Shown: positions 41,358 to 50,034 of the stretch, in pieces
Layout of the letters: the number at the start of each line of letters is the position of its first letter
How positions within the stretch are numbered: the stretch's first letter is position 1
DNA from: JBEKYD01 sp052148435
GTDB taxonomy: Bacteria; Acidobacteriota; Terriglobia; Bryobacterales; Bryobacteraceae
Direction of reading: 5' to 3'
DNA length: 64,000 nucleotides
Assembly (NCBI GenBank): GCA_052148435.1
Contig: JBKQIF010000176.1
Coordinates: forward strand, 48,914-112,913
Position numbers and translations under genes: made by a program
Notes under the pieces: generated by a model
Database searches by the model: none
Seen by the model: only the letters and a program-made list of their open reading frames with translations
Told to the model about the DNA's origin: nothing

Positions 41358-42395
41358 ATGATACGGCCCGAAACCGGGATTGGTGCTGATTTGGTGGGGT
41401 GTTCTCCCGCAATCGAGGCGGTGCGCCGTATGATCGCCAAGGCGGCGCGGAATCGGCTGCCCGTGCTTCTGCTCGGCGAGAGCGGAACGGGGAAGGAGGT
41501 GGTCGCCCGCTCCATCCACGGCGCCAACCCTCTTGGCCAGTTCGTACCCATCGACTGTGGTTCGCTGGTGGGAACTTTGATGGAAAGCGAATTGTTCGGC
41601 CATACCAAGGGTTCTTTCAGCGGCGCGGTAGCGGATAAGAAGGGCCTGGTGGAGCTTGCCGACGGAGGCACGGCCTTCTTTGACGAGATCGGCGACCTGC
41701 CGCCGGAAATGCAGGTGAAACTCCTCCGCCTGGTGCAGGAGCGGGAATACCGGGCGGTGGGGTCGCTGCAGTGGCGAAAGGTCGATCTCCGCATTGTCGC
41801 GGCTACGCACCGGCACTTGGAAGAGGAAGTGGCGCACGGCCGGTTTCGGCAGGATCTGTACTACCGGCTGAACGTGCTCCCCATTCGTCTGCCGGCTTTG
41901 CGCGACCGGCCGGGCGACATACCGCTGCTGATCCGCCACTTTTGGGCACGGAACGCGAGGCTCGAAACGGGTGTTCTCGAACTTCCGGCGGACATGGTGA
42001 CGGCGTTGGCCACCTACGACTGGCCCGGCAACGTGCGCGAACTCTTGCACGCGATCGAGCGGATGGCCGCGCTGCATTCGGAAGGCGCATGGAGCGCCGC
42101 GGATCTGCCCAGTCCGCTGCAGAACCACATTTATGCGAGTCTGGCGGGCGAGAGCGAACTCGCGCTGGCGGCTGGGGCCGGGGCGGGCTGCGATACCGGC
42201 TGCGAGACGGCGCCTCGTGAAATTTTGCCGACGGCGGCGCCGGTGGTTTCGCTGGCGCGGTGCGAGGCTTGCGAGCGCAAGGCCATCGCCGGCGCGCTCG
42301 CCTCCACCGGAGGAGAGCGCGCCCGTGCCGCCCGGCTATTGGGCATTGGCCGCACCACCCTGCATCGAAAGATGAAAAAATACGGAATAGCTTGA
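41358..42395 (+). CDS. sigma-54-interaction AAA+/Fis regulator without N-terminal sensor
   Basis: 345 residues. The AAA+ domain begins almost immediately (Walker A GESGTGKE at about residue 40; Walker B GGTAFFDEIGDL; GSFSGA in place of GAFTGA, a common tolerated variant; FRQDLYYRLNVLPI). It ends with a Fis-type HTH (GERARAARLLGIGRTTLHRKMKKYG). No receiver, GAF or PAS domain, so it is either always on or controlled by protein partners. It overlaps the following glycosyltransferase gene by 4 nt (TTGA), so the two are probably translationally coupled. Confidence 0.9.
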   Translation: MIRPETGIGADLVGCSPAIEAVRRMIAKAARNRLPVLLLGESGTGKEVVARSIHGANPLGQFVPIDCGSLVGTLMESELFGHTKGSFSGAVADKKGLVELADGGTAFFDEIGDLPPEMQVKLLRLVQEREYRAVGSLQWRKVDLRIVAATHRHLEEEVAHGRFRQDLYYRLNVLPIRLPALRDRPGDIPLLIRHFWARNARLETGVLELPADMVTALATYDWPGNVRELLHAIERMAALHSEGAWSAADLPSPLQNHIYASLAGESELALAAGAGAGCDTGCETAPREILPTAAPVVSLARCEACERKAIAGALASTGGERARAARLLGIGRTTLHRKMKKYGIA

Positions 42396-43420
42396 CTATT
42401 TCCCTCGATGCCACTTACAGCCTGGACCGCTCCCCTTCGGGGGTGGCGCTATATTCCCGCGAGATTCTGTATGGCCTGGCACGCCAGCATCCCGAGACCG
42501 GCTTTCAATTCTGCTATCGGCCGCATCGCTTTTTCGGCTCGTTCGGCGCCGCGCTGCCGGCCAATACCCGGCGCGGACTGTTGGCCGAACCCTGGGGGCC
42601 GCGCCGCGCCAATCTCTTCCATGGCCTCAATCAGCGCCTGCCGGAAATTCCGCTGCGGCTGGCGGTCGCCACCTTCCACGACTTATTCGTGTTGACGGGG
42701 GAATATTCCACGCCCGAGTTTCGCGCCCGGTTCGCCCGTCAGGCGCGGGACGCGGCCGCGCGCAGCGACGTCATCGTGGCGGTTTCGGAGTTTACCCGCC
42801 GGCAGGTGGTTTCGCTGTTGGGAGTCGCCGCCGGCAAGGTGCGCGTGATCCATCACGGCACGCGGCCGCTCGCGTTTCCCGCCTGCCCGCGGGAGAAAGT
42901 AATTCTGAGCGTTGGCGCGCTGCAAGCACGTAAGAACATCGCCCGCCTGGTGGATGCGTTCGAGTCGGTGGGCACCGAGTGGCGTCTGGTATTGAGCGGT
43001 TCGGCGGGGTACGGAGCCGATCGGATATTCGACCGCATCCGGCGCAGCCCCGCCCGTGAGCGAATCGTGCTGGCAGGCTATACTACACCCGCCGAGCTTG
43101 CCGCCTGGTATTCCCGCGCCAGCGTCTTCGCCTTCCCCTCCCTGGATGAAGGCTTCGGGATGCCGGTGCTGGAGGCAATGGCCGCGGGAACGCCGGTAAT
43201 CGCATCCAATCGTTCCGCCCTGCCGGAGGTCGCCGGCGACGCGGCCTTACTGGTGAATCCGGAAGATACCGATGAGTTGTGCCGGGCGCTGGCCGAGGTC
43301 ACCGGGAGTGAAGATCTGCGGCGCGAGCTGGCGCGGCGCGGTTTGGAGCGGGCAAAGTCGTTTCGCTGGGAAGATGCCGTGCGGCGCACCTGGGAGCTTT
43401 ATGGCGAGTTGTTGGGCTGA
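42392..43420 (+). CDS. family 4 glycosyltransferase
   Basis: 342 residues starting at TTG 42392, overlapping the regulator stop (TTGA); the open frame upstream is a shadow. GT4 (GT-B fold) features: N-terminal ATYSLDRSPSGVALYSREI and FHDLFVLTGEYSTPEF; C-terminal VGALQARKNIARLVDAF, YSRASVFAFPSLDEGFGMPVLEAMAAGTPVIAS (nucleotide-sugar-binding E-x7-E region). It likely adds a sugar to a polysaccharide or lipid precursor; donor and acceptor unknown. Confidence 0.88.
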   Translation: MTISLDATYSLDRSPSGVALYSREILYGLARQHPETGFQFCYRPHRFFGSFGAALPANTRRGLLAEPWGPRRANLFHGLNQRLPEIPLRLAVATFHDLFVLTGEYSTPEFRARFARQARDAAARSDVIVAVSEFTRRQVVSLLGVAAGKVRVIHHGTRPLAFPACPREKVILSVGALQARKNIARLVDAFESVGTEWRLVLSGSAGYGADRIFDRIRRSPARERIVLAGYTTPAELAAWYSRASVFAFPSLDEGFGMPVLEAMAAGTPVIASNRSALPEVAGDAALLVNPEDTDELCRALAEVTGSEDLRRELARRGLERAKSFRWEDAVRRTWELYGELLG

Positions 43421-43445
43421 ACGGTAGGCCGGCCCGGCAATGCGG

Positions 43446-43763
43446 TTAACGGGATTCGTCGTCGACCGCGATTTTCAAGGCGCGGAGGAAGCGGTGATCC
43501 TGAGAGGTGAACTTGATTTTGCCGGTTGCCTCGAAGCTCCGCTTGGGTTGTTCCTCCACGGTCTCCGCCGGTTCTTCGGTTTCCTCATCTTCGTCCGATT
43601 CGTTGCGGCGATTGAAGCCGATCGTAGCCTCCAAAACCAGGAATACATCGTACCCGGCTCTTTTGATTTCGCCGATCGCCTCCGCGATCCGGTCGGAATC
43701 CGATAACGAATCGTTGATGGCGTTTCCGAGCTCCTGCATGAGGTGCTTTAGTGGTTCATCCAC
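43446..43763 (-). CDS. acidic hypothetical protein
   Basis: 105 residues. The N-terminal half has a helix and a beta-hairpin (IAEAIGEIKRAGYDVFLVLEATIGF); the central part is very acidic (NESDEDEETEEPAETVEEQ) and probably disordered. The C-terminal part (KIKFTSQDHRFLRALKIAVDDE) is helical. No known domain. Confidence 0.6.
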   Translation of the reverse strand: MDEPLKHLMQELGNAINDSLSDSDRIAEAIGEIKRAGYDVFLVLEATIGFNRRNESDEDEETEEPAETVEEQPKRSFEATGKIKFTSQDHRFLRALKIAVDDESR

Positions 43764-43971
43764 GGACTACTCCCTTACATTAAGCGGACGCCTCAGACCC
43801 GGTCCGCGTTCCACGGCGCCGACCGGCCTCTGGCCACCCGTTCCGATTGTAGTGGACGCGCGGCCGGGTCCACAAGCCGAAACCATATTATCTATCGACT
43901 GAGCGGATGTAATGCTTAAGGGCAATAACCGTCTTAAAACTCGATTTTGCTTGGGTTTGCTAACATGAAGC

Positions 43972-44229
43972 GTGTGGCAACAACAAGCCGTGAGACAGGG
44001 CCGCTCTTTTCTCAAGCACGTCATACCTGCCGTCATCAAACCGGCGCGAACCCTATGGAACGAGGTAATAGGGTTCCTTTTCATATCGTTAGGAATCTAT
44101 TTCGGTTTCTTGACGGCGCTTCACGCGCACGAAACAGTCCGTGTCGTGTTTGGAGCACCCTGCACCGCGATCATGCTTTGGTACGGTATCTCCTCCTTCC
44201 GCAAGGCACGTAGGATTTCCCGGTCATAG
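43972..44229 (+). CDS. small membrane protein of unknown function
   Basis: 85 residues starting at GTG 43972. A basic N-terminus (VRQGRSFLKHVIPAVIKPARTLWNEV) is followed by two membrane helices (IGFLFISLGIYFGFLTALH and VFGAPCTAIMLWYGISS) and a basic end (RKARRISRS). Both termini are likely cytoplasmic. No family recognised. The convergent neighbour is the IS630-type HTH gene. Confidence 0.6.
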   Translation: MWQQQAVRQGRSFLKHVIPAVIKPARTLWNEVIGFLFISLGIYFGFLTALHAHETVRVVFGAPCTAIMLWYGISSFRKARRISRS

Positions 44230-44282
44230 GCCCCAAGGCGAACGGAAGGCCGTGGGGCAGCCCAAATTCCGAGTCCGACGAC

Positions 44283-44780
44283 TTAAGCGGACACTGCCGC
44301 GCCGATCGCCGGGTTTACCGCGACCGGACCGGGCGCGTAGGGAGCTGCATAAGGCAATTCGTTCCGTTTCGCCCGCCCGCGCACGCGCTGTCGCAGGCCC
44401 AGTCGGTTGATGATGCGGCCTACGTGATCGGGATCGTAGTGCACGCCGAAACGAGCCTCGATCGCCGTCGCGAAACGCGTCGTGGTCCAGCGATCGCTAT
44501 CGAAACCCGCCGGCCGCGGTCCAGCCTGGTAGACTTCCGCGAGGCCGCTGAGCTGCAGTTGACTGAGGCGGCAGGGGCGGCCAGGCGCCCGCCGTTTCCG
44601 CAAAGCTTCGACGCCGGAGCCGTGCAAAGTCCGGCCCCAACGGGACGCCGTGGTCCGGCTCACGCCGAACCTACGGGCTACTTGAGACTGGGTAACGCCA
44701 TTTTGCAGGTCCTGCGCGGCTAGCAGGCGCCTGCTCTCCATTTCATCGCGGGTCAATATTCCGTGCGCGGCTGTTTCCAT
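44283..44780 (-). CDS. IS630-type helix-turn-helix domain without a DDE domain
   Basis: 165 residues resembling only the N-terminal half of an IS630-family transposase: HTH (GVTQSQVARRFGVSRTTASRWGRTLHGSG), a second winged-helix segment (RLSQLQLSGLAEVYQAG; WTTTRFATAIEARFGVHYDPDHVGRIINRLGLRQRVRGRAKRNE) and a Pro/Ala tail. No DDE catalytic domain follows and no terminal inverted repeats were recognised. It could be a decayed insertion sequence or a domesticated DNA-binding protein. Confidence 0.7.
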   Translation of the reverse strand: METAAHGILTRDEMESRRLLAAQDLQNGVTQSQVARRFGVSRTTASRWGRTLHGSGVEALRKRRAPGRPCRLSQLQLSGLAEVYQAGPRPAGFDSDRWTTTRFATAIEARFGVHYDPDHVGRIINRLGLRQRVRGRAKRNELPYAAPYAPGPVAVNPAIGAAVSA

Positions 44781-44887
44781 AGCTGTTCGCGCGCTTAGTT
44801 GAGTACCAGAGCTTCTTCAGAATAACCAAAAAACATTTCGGATGCAAACTGTTTTTTGAGGGCCGCGAATCCTGCGACAATCTTTCT

Positions 44888-45754
44888 GTGGAGAGTCGTG
44901 GTTTTCCCCAGGAACAGCCGGAGCTGCGGATGGTGACCGGCGGCGCGGTCGATCTGGCGGTGTGGGAATGGCCGGGCGAAGAGCCGCCGCTGGTCCTGGC
45001 GCATTCCACCGCATTTCACGGCAGGCTGTGGGACGCCGTGGTTCGCCTGCTGCCGGGCCGCCGGGCCTTAGCCATCGACGCGCGCAGTCACGGACGCAGC
45101 GGCAAGGCGCCGCTCCCGGCACGCTGGCCCGCCTTCGGAGCCGACCTGGCGCGCGTCATCGACCATTTCGGGCTGCGCGATGCGGTGGCGGTGGGCCACT
45201 CGATGGGAGGCCACGCCTTGGTTCAGGCCGCGGCATTGCGCCCTCTCGCCTTCGCCAAGTGGCTGCTGATCGATCCCACCATTTATCCCCAGGAGCGATA
45301 TTCCCAGGCGCCCTTCGACGGCTCTTTTACCTTGCGGCGCAAAGCTCACTTCGACTCGGTGGAACAGATGTTCGAGCGCTTTCGCAACCGCCAGCCCTTC
45401 TCCCGGTGGCGCCCGGAAATTCTGCGCGACTATTGCCAGTTCGGCTTGCTCGCGGCCGACGACGGTCTGGTGCTGGCCTGCCCGCCGGCTTTCGAGGCGT
45501 CAATTTACGCCGAATCGACGGCTCCTGAGGCCAACCTGTACCCTGTAATCGCAGGCATCGCCGCGCCGGTCGTGGTGATGCGCGCGGGGATGGAACGCGG
45601 TCCCGGACCTCTCGATCTGAGCGCCTCGCCCACCGCCCCCGACCTGGCTTCCCGCTTTGCGCGCGGCCGCGACATCCTTCTGCCCGGCCGATCACATTAC
45701 ATTCCCATGGAAGATCCGGATGTGGTGGCGGCGGAAATCCGCCGGCTTGGCTAA
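44888..45754 (+). CDS. alpha/beta hydrolase
   Basis: 288 residues starting at GTG 44888. Typical alpha/beta hydrolase: LVLAHSTAFHGRLWDAVV, IDARSHGRSG, nucleophile elbow VGHSMGGHA (Ser ~ residue 101), and a C-terminal His in PGRSHYIPMEDPDVVA. The acidic triad member may be in the VVVMRAGMERGPGPLDL region. No signal peptide, so cytoplasmic. The substrate is unknown. Confidence 0.82.
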   Translation: MESRGFPQEQPELRMVTGGAVDLAVWEWPGEEPPLVLAHSTAFHGRLWDAVVRLLPGRRALAIDARSHGRSGKAPLPARWPAFGADLARVIDHFGLRDAVAVGHSMGGHALVQAAALRPLAFAKWLLIDPTIYPQERYSQAPFDGSFTLRRKAHFDSVEQMFERFRNRQPFSRWRPEILRDYCQFGLLAADDGLVLACPPAFEASIYAESTAPEANLYPVIAGIAAPVVVMRAGMERGPGPLDLSASPTAPDLASRFARGRDILLPGRSHYIPMEDPDVVAAEIRRLG

Positions 45755-46100
45755 GGCGGGCGGGTGCCTTTCGTGCGCCACAGCAGGGCTTTCTTGGGGC
45801 AGCGGCGGAGACCGCTGTGGTGAGGGACCGCCGCAAACGGCGCCGTCACCGCGTAAAATCGGTGTTGGGACGGAGCTGAGCGTCCCAGAGCGGGGACTTG
45901 GGCCGGCGTCACTTCAGTCTTTCCCGCGCAGTCGTCCCGCGCAGTCTGGTGGGCGAGCCATGGAAGAAGGCGCCCGGGACCGGTGGAACGGAAAGTCGGG
46001 TTGAGGAAACCCGGGATTTGCAGATCCGCCTGTCTCGCCGATAGCCGTACGTGAAAGACGTCACGTGGGAAATCAGGGACCCTTGCGCCGGATTTCCCGG
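45755..46100. other. 346-bp intergenic region
   Basis: No gene seen. A short perfect hairpin ACGTGA-AAGACG-TCACGT lies at 46049-46066, near the 3' end of the VapC gene; without a clear T run it is a weak terminator candidate. The rest is unassigned. Confidence 0.4.
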
Positions 46101-46526
46101 CTACAGCACATTCCAGGGATTAACCACCACGACGCGCGCTTTGTCGAAATCGCCACGGTCGCGCGTGACGACGGTTAAACCATGATGAATAGCCGTCGCC
46201 GCGATGATCAAGTCCGGCTGGGAAAACGTGTGGCCGGTTTTCCTGCCTTCCTCGACCAGAAGCCGCCATTTGAGCATGATGTCTTCGGTGATGGGGAGAA
46301 CCCGCTGATCGAACATGGGCCTCACCTTCCGCGTGAGCCACTCGTGCAGCTCGGCGCGGCGGCCGGGTTCGCCCACAAGTTCGATGCCAAACCTGATTTC
46401 AGCCAGAGTCACCACGCTGATATAGAGCTGGTCCAGGGGCCGGCTGGCAACAAAGCCCACAACCTTCGGTTCAGGGTTGGGACGCCGCAGTTCGGAGAGG
46501 ACGTTGGTGTCGAGCAGCCACGGCAT
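46101..46526 (-). CDS. vapC: VapC-type PIN toxin
   Basis: 141 residues. All four PIN acidic positions are present: LLDTNVLSEL, TLAEIRFGIEL, QPDLIIAATAIHHGL and TRDRGDF. VapC toxins cleave tRNA or rRNA. It starts at ATG 46526, overlapping the antitoxin stop by one base (TGATG). It is of full length and looks functional, unlike the PIN gene at 830-1228. Confidence 0.92.
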   Translation of the reverse strand: MPWLLDTNVLSELRRPNPEPKVVGFVASRPLDQLYISVVTLAEIRFGIELVGEPGRRAELHEWLTRKVRPMFDQRVLPITEDIMLKWRLLVEEGRKTGHTFSQPDLIIAATAIHHGLTVVTRDRGDFDKARVVVVNPWNVL

Positions 46527-46771
46527 CAAAGGCCGACGTCGCGCACGGGGAAGCGATGGCGGGCAGCGCCGAGATCGATCTCGCGATAGGGGGAGGCCTG
46601 CATGGCGGCGACGAGAGCGGCTCCCGTGGCGGGCCCGGAGATCCCAGCCTCTTCCGCGAGAACTCTATCCAGTGCCGCGCGCACCAGTGCGTCCAGGGAG
46701 AGGCCTTTCGCCTGAGCGGCAGCCATGAGCCGGGCTTCATCTTGCGGCTCAAGCGGCAAAGTGATGGTCAT
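46526..46771 (-). CDS. vapB: VapB-type antitoxin
   Basis: 81 residues from ATG 46771, with GGGGG-type SD 6 nt upstream. N-terminal beta-strand TITLPLEP followed by helix QDEARLMAAAQAKGLSLDALVRAALDRVLAEEAG, as in ribbon-helix-helix antitoxins, and a C-terminal toxin-binding tail (YREIDLGAARHRFPVRDVGL). It neutralises the VapC toxin and represses the operon. The Asp/Arg-rich C-terminus may insert in the PIN active site. Confidence 0.85.
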   Translation of the reverse strand: MTITLPLEPQDEARLMAAAQAKGLSLDALVRAALDRVLAEEAGISGPATGAALVAAMQASPYREIDLGAARHRFPVRDVGL

Positions 46772-46900
46772 TGCACCCCCTTTCACCATTATGGACTGAT
46801 TTCCTCATGGTCGATGGCGACAACTTCGGCGGATCGGCGCCGCTCGTGGTGCTGCGGCGCTCCGGCTCCGCGGACGGCGTCAATGCCCTCCACCCACCGT

Positions 46901-47227
46901 TCACAGCGTCTTCAAATACGCGATCAGGTCGTCCTTGTCCTTATCGCTGAGCATATCTTTGTAAGCCGGCATGCCGTTTCCGCCCTGGTCGACCTTGGCG
47001 CGGATATTGGCTTCGGTGGCTTTCTGGCCGTTGGCCAGTTTCTCTTTCTTGAACAGTCCTTTCATGCCCGGCCCCATTTTCTTCTCGGCGCTGTCGGCAT
47101 TGTGGCACACGGCGCATTGCTCGAATACCGCTTTGCCGGCTGCCGCATCGCCTTTGCCGGCGGCGGGAACAAGGGCGGGCATGGCCGCCAGGCTTGCGCA
47201 TAACATCCAGGAAGGAAAACGAGTCAT
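46901..47227 (-). CDS. small monoheme c-type cytochrome
   Basis: 108 residues with a signal peptide (PSWMLCASLAAMPALVPAA) and one CAVCH heme site; axial Met in GMPAYKDML. It resembles class I cytochromes c (LAYLKTL-type C-terminal helix). It may carry electrons to the terminal oxidase. It overlaps the upstream hypothetical gene by 4 nt (ATGA), so the two are translationally coupled. Confidence 0.93.
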   Translation of the reverse strand: MTRFPSWMLCASLAAMPALVPAAGKGDAAAGKAVFEQCAVCHNADSAEKKMGPGMKGLFKKEKLANGQKATEANIRAKVDQGGNGMPAYKDMLSDKDKDDLIAYLKTL

Positions 47228-47862
47228 TTTGGTATCTTACCAGCCCGGCCGCGGTGTTCGACGAACCGCACCCGAATGCGGTTGCCGGCGTCGCCGTAAA
47301 CCAGCTCCAGGTCCTTCAGTTTTTGCTTCTCCATCGGAAAGTAGAGCAGGCCGGACACTGGCCCGGAGCTCTTGCCTTCCGGCAAAATCCGCTCGTTCAA
47401 CAGTTTTTCCAGCGGATTCGGCGGCTTGTCGCCCTGCTCTTTGACGACCACCTGGGCGGTGATCGTCTCACCCGGACCGCCGGGGCTCGACCGGCCCCGC
47501 CCGTCGCTTTTCAATTTCACCACCGCGCCGTTACCGACCACCTGGCTGGCCACGTAGGAATGCGTCTTGTCGCCGTCCTGGTTGGTCCGCAGCAGGAAAT
47601 CGTCGCGGTCGACCGCCACCTCTTTGCCGTACTTCGGCTCCACTCTGATGTCGGCCACAATATAATGTCCGCCCAGATCGTCGCCCAACAGTTGCTTCAC
47701 CGCCTCGCCGTCGGTATACAGCTTCACCTGCAGGATCAGGTCCTCGTTCTCGCCCTCCGCCGAGGGTATCGGCGGCTTGGGCACGTCCTTGGGCGCGGCG
47801 GCCAGGAAAAACGCGAAAAGAATCGCCGAGAAAATACCGGCCAAGCGGACACGACCAATCAT
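47224..47862 (-). CDS. exported hypothetical protein coupled to a cytochrome c
   Basis: 212 residues from ATG 47862 (AGAGG upstream). A signal peptide (GRVRLAGIFSAILFAFFLAAA) is followed by a beta-rich region (DLILQVKLYTDGEAVKQLL; HYIVADIRVEPKYGKEVAVDRDDFLLRTNQDGDKT; LELVYGDAGNRIRVRF). It has no membrane segment after the signal peptide and no Cys. Overlap with the cytochrome suggests a common function in the periplasm. Confidence 0.7.
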   Translation of the reverse strand: MIGRVRLAGIFSAILFAFFLAAAPKDVPKPPIPSAEGENEDLILQVKLYTDGEAVKQLLGDDLGGHYIVADIRVEPKYGKEVAVDRDDFLLRTNQDGDKTHSYVASQVVGNGAVVKLKSDGRGRSSPGGPGETITAQVVVKEQGDKPPNPLEKLLNERILPEGKSSGPVSGLLYFPMEKQKLKDLELVYGDAGNRIRVRFVEHRGRAGKIPK

Positions 47863-47936
47863 GACAGCCTCTTCAGCCAATTATAGCCGCCGCTGCTACA
47901 ATAAGGCTGTCAACTTTTCCAGGAGCGAAATCCCAC

Positions 47937-49013
47937 ATGGACGAGAAGGAGCGCGCGCGCGCCTTGGATCTGGCCTTGAGCCAGATCGAGAAACAGTTTG
48001 GCAAGGGATCCATTCTCCGGCTCGGATCGAAGGGTGCGATCGTGCCGGTGTCGGTGATTTCCACCGGTAGCATCTCCCTCGATGCAGCCCTCGGCGTGGG
48101 CGGATTTCCGCGCGGCAGAATCAACGAAATCTTCGGGCCGGAATCGTCGGGCAAAACCACCATCGCGTTGCAAGTCATCGCCGAAGCCCAGAAGGCTGGT
48201 GGAATGGCCGCCTTCATCGACGTGGAACACGCGCTCGATCCGGCCTATGCGAAAAAACTCGGCGTGGATATCGACAACCTCCTGGTTTCGCAGCCCGATT
48301 ATGGCGAACAGGCGCTCGAAATCACCGGCGCCCTGATCGCTTCCGGCCAGATCGACGTGCTGGTGGTGGATTCGGTCGCGGCACTGGTGCCCAAGGCCGA
48401 ACTGGACGGTGAAATGGGCGACAGCCACATGGGCCTGCAAGCCCGCCTGATGTCGCAGGCCCTGCGGAAACTGACCGGCATCGTCTCGAAATCGCACACG
48501 TGCCTGATCTTCATCAACCAGATTCGCGAAAAGATCGGCGTCATGTTCGGCAATCCCGAGACCACCACCGGCGGCCGCGCGCTCAAGTTCTATGCCACCG
48601 TCCGGCTGGATATCCGGCGCATCGCGGCCATCAAAGACGGCGAGGCCGTGGTGGGCAACCGTACCAAGGTGAAGGTGGTCAAGAACAAGGTGGCGTCTCC
48701 CTTCCGTGAAGCCGAGTTCGACATCATTTATGGCGAGGGCATTTCGAAGGAAGGCGACCTGCTGGATCTGGGGGTGGCGCAGAATCTGGTGGAAAAGAGC
48801 GGCTCGTGGTTCAGCTACAAAGGCGAGCGCATCGGCCAGGGACGCGAGAACGCCCGCCAGTTCCTCAAAGACAACCCCGATATCCGCCAGTCCGTCGACA
48901 TCGAGTTGCGGAAAGCGCTGGGGCTGATCAAATCCGAGCCGGCCGCAGCCGAAGCGCCGCCGGTTCCGCCGCCCAATTCCGCGGCCAAGGCCGCCGCGCC
49001 CGCCCGCCGCTAG
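47937..49013 (+). CDS. recA: RecA recombinase
   Basis: 358 residues. RecA core: Walker A GPESSGKTT, Walker B (DVLVVDSVAALVP), L1 around MGDSHMGLQARLMSQ, L2 around FGNPETTTGGRALKFYATVRL, then the C-terminal domain (GEGISKEGDLLDLGV, SWFSYKGERIGQGRENARQFL) and an Ala/Pro-rich tail. It promotes strand exchange and SOS co-protease activity. AGGAG precedes ATG 47937 by 11 nt; a possible -10 TACAAT lies at 47897. No LexA box was recognised in this short promoter region. Confidence 0.98.
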   Translation: MDEKERARALDLALSQIEKQFGKGSILRLGSKGAIVPVSVISTGSISLDAALGVGGFPRGRINEIFGPESSGKTTIALQVIAEAQKAGGMAAFIDVEHALDPAYAKKLGVDIDNLLVSQPDYGEQALEITGALIASGQIDVLVVDSVAALVPKAELDGEMGDSHMGLQARLMSQALRKLTGIVSKSHTCLIFINQIREKIGVMFGNPETTTGGRALKFYATVRLDIRRIAAIKDGEAVVGNRTKVKVVKNKVASPFREAEFDIIYGEGISKEGDLLDLGVAQNLVEKSGSWFSYKGERIGQGRENARQFLKDNPDIRQSVDIELRKALGLIKSEPAAAEAPPVPPPNSAAKAAAPARR

Positions 49014-49098
49014 GGTTCAGGCTGTCGGCAGTCAGCGGCCAGCCACACCGGCGCGGTCCGAGGCTGATTACTGATCGCTGATCGCTGAAGGCTTTCTC

Positions 49099-49842
49099 GT
49101 GGCCACGGATGACGATCGCCGGCGTACGATTCAGCGCAAGCTGGCCCGTATGCCCCTGCGGGTCTTCGATCTGCTGCCCACCGGCTTCGCCGTCCTCGAC
49201 CGGGCTCTGGGCGGTGGCTTGCCGCGGGGCGGAATCGTGGAGATCTTCGGACCGCCCGGCAGCGGCAAGACTACTCTTTCGGTAGCCATGGTTGCCAACC
49301 TCGAACGGCAGGGCGGCGCCGCGGCCTGGATCGACGCCGAACATTCCTTCGACCCGGCTTCGCCCGCCCGCTGGGGACTCTCGCTCGCGCGCCTGCCCGT
49401 GCTGCGACCCGAATCCGCCGAGCAGGCCTTCACCATGGCGCTATCGCTGGCCGGCTCCGGCGCCATCGATTTGCTGGTGATCGATTCCGCCGCGGCGCTC
49501 GTGCCCTCGCTCGAACTGGAAACCGGCATCGGCGCCAGCGGCCCGGGGTTGCAAGGCCGCGTTCTGGCCGCCGGCCTGCGCAAACTCGCCCGCGCTACGG
49601 CCAAAACAAGTTGCGTTGCTTTGTTTTTGAACCAAATCCGTTCCCGTGCCTCGGATTCGGGCGCGGCGGAGACCAGCGCGGGCGGTCCCGCGCTCAAGTT
49701 GCACGCCGCTACCCGCATCTCGCTCGAAGCCGGCCGCGCCGGCACGGCGCGGTTCCTGGTGCTGAAAAACAAAGCCGGCGGGGCACCTGCCGAGGGGTCC
49801 CTCGCGTTTCCACCCGGCCCGGAATGCGTGAAACGCCCGTAA
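49099..49842 (+). CDS. RecA paralogue lacking the C-terminal domain
   Basis: 247 residues starting at GTG 49099, about 85 bp after recA. It keeps the RecA ATPase core: Walker A GPPGSGKTT, IDAEHSFDPASPARWGL, Walker B LLVIDSAAALVP, FLNQIRS, and an L2-like region (GPALKLHAATRISLEAGRAG). L1 and L2 sequences differ from RecA, and the RecA C-terminal domain is absent. It may load or modulate RecA, or resemble the ImuA family; no imuB/dnaE2 genes are adjacent. Confidence 0.85.
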   Translation: MATDDDRRRTIQRKLARMPLRVFDLLPTGFAVLDRALGGGLPRGGIVEIFGPPGSGKTTLSVAMVANLERQGGAAAWIDAEHSFDPASPARWGLSLARLPVLRPESAEQAFTMALSLAGSGAIDLLVIDSAAALVPSLELETGIGASGPGLQGRVLAAGLRKLARATAKTSCVALFLNQIRSRASDSGAAETSAGGPALKLHAATRISLEAGRAGTARFLVLKNKAGGAPAEGSLAFPPGPECVKRP

Positions 49843-49910
49843 ACCGGGCATTCCAGCGATACCCGCGCAAAAAAAACGCGGAAAATCGGGCTTTTTGAGT
49901 GGTTTTCCCC

Positions 49911-49939
49911 TTTACAACCCCATGACCTTCCCGTATGAT
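49911..49939 (+). promoter_or_regulatory. sigma-70-type promoter of the HU gene
   Basis: TTTACA (49911-49916), 17-bp spacer, TATGAT (49934-49939). This is the best-formed promoter seen in the window; it lies 95 bp before the HU start codon. The leader is therefore about 90 nt. Confidence 0.65.
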
Positions 49940-50034
49940 TGAAATCGAAACGAGGCCCGCGCCCGTGAGCCCTGTTCGAGCGCAGGGGCCTCGAACATCG
50001 ATGGAAACGATTTGGGAGAATCACAAGGAGAAAT

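Noticed and set aside
47881..47936. LexA/SOS box in the recA promoter
   Set aside because: No palindromic SOS-type motif could be recognised in the 56-bp upstream region; other box types cannot be excluded.
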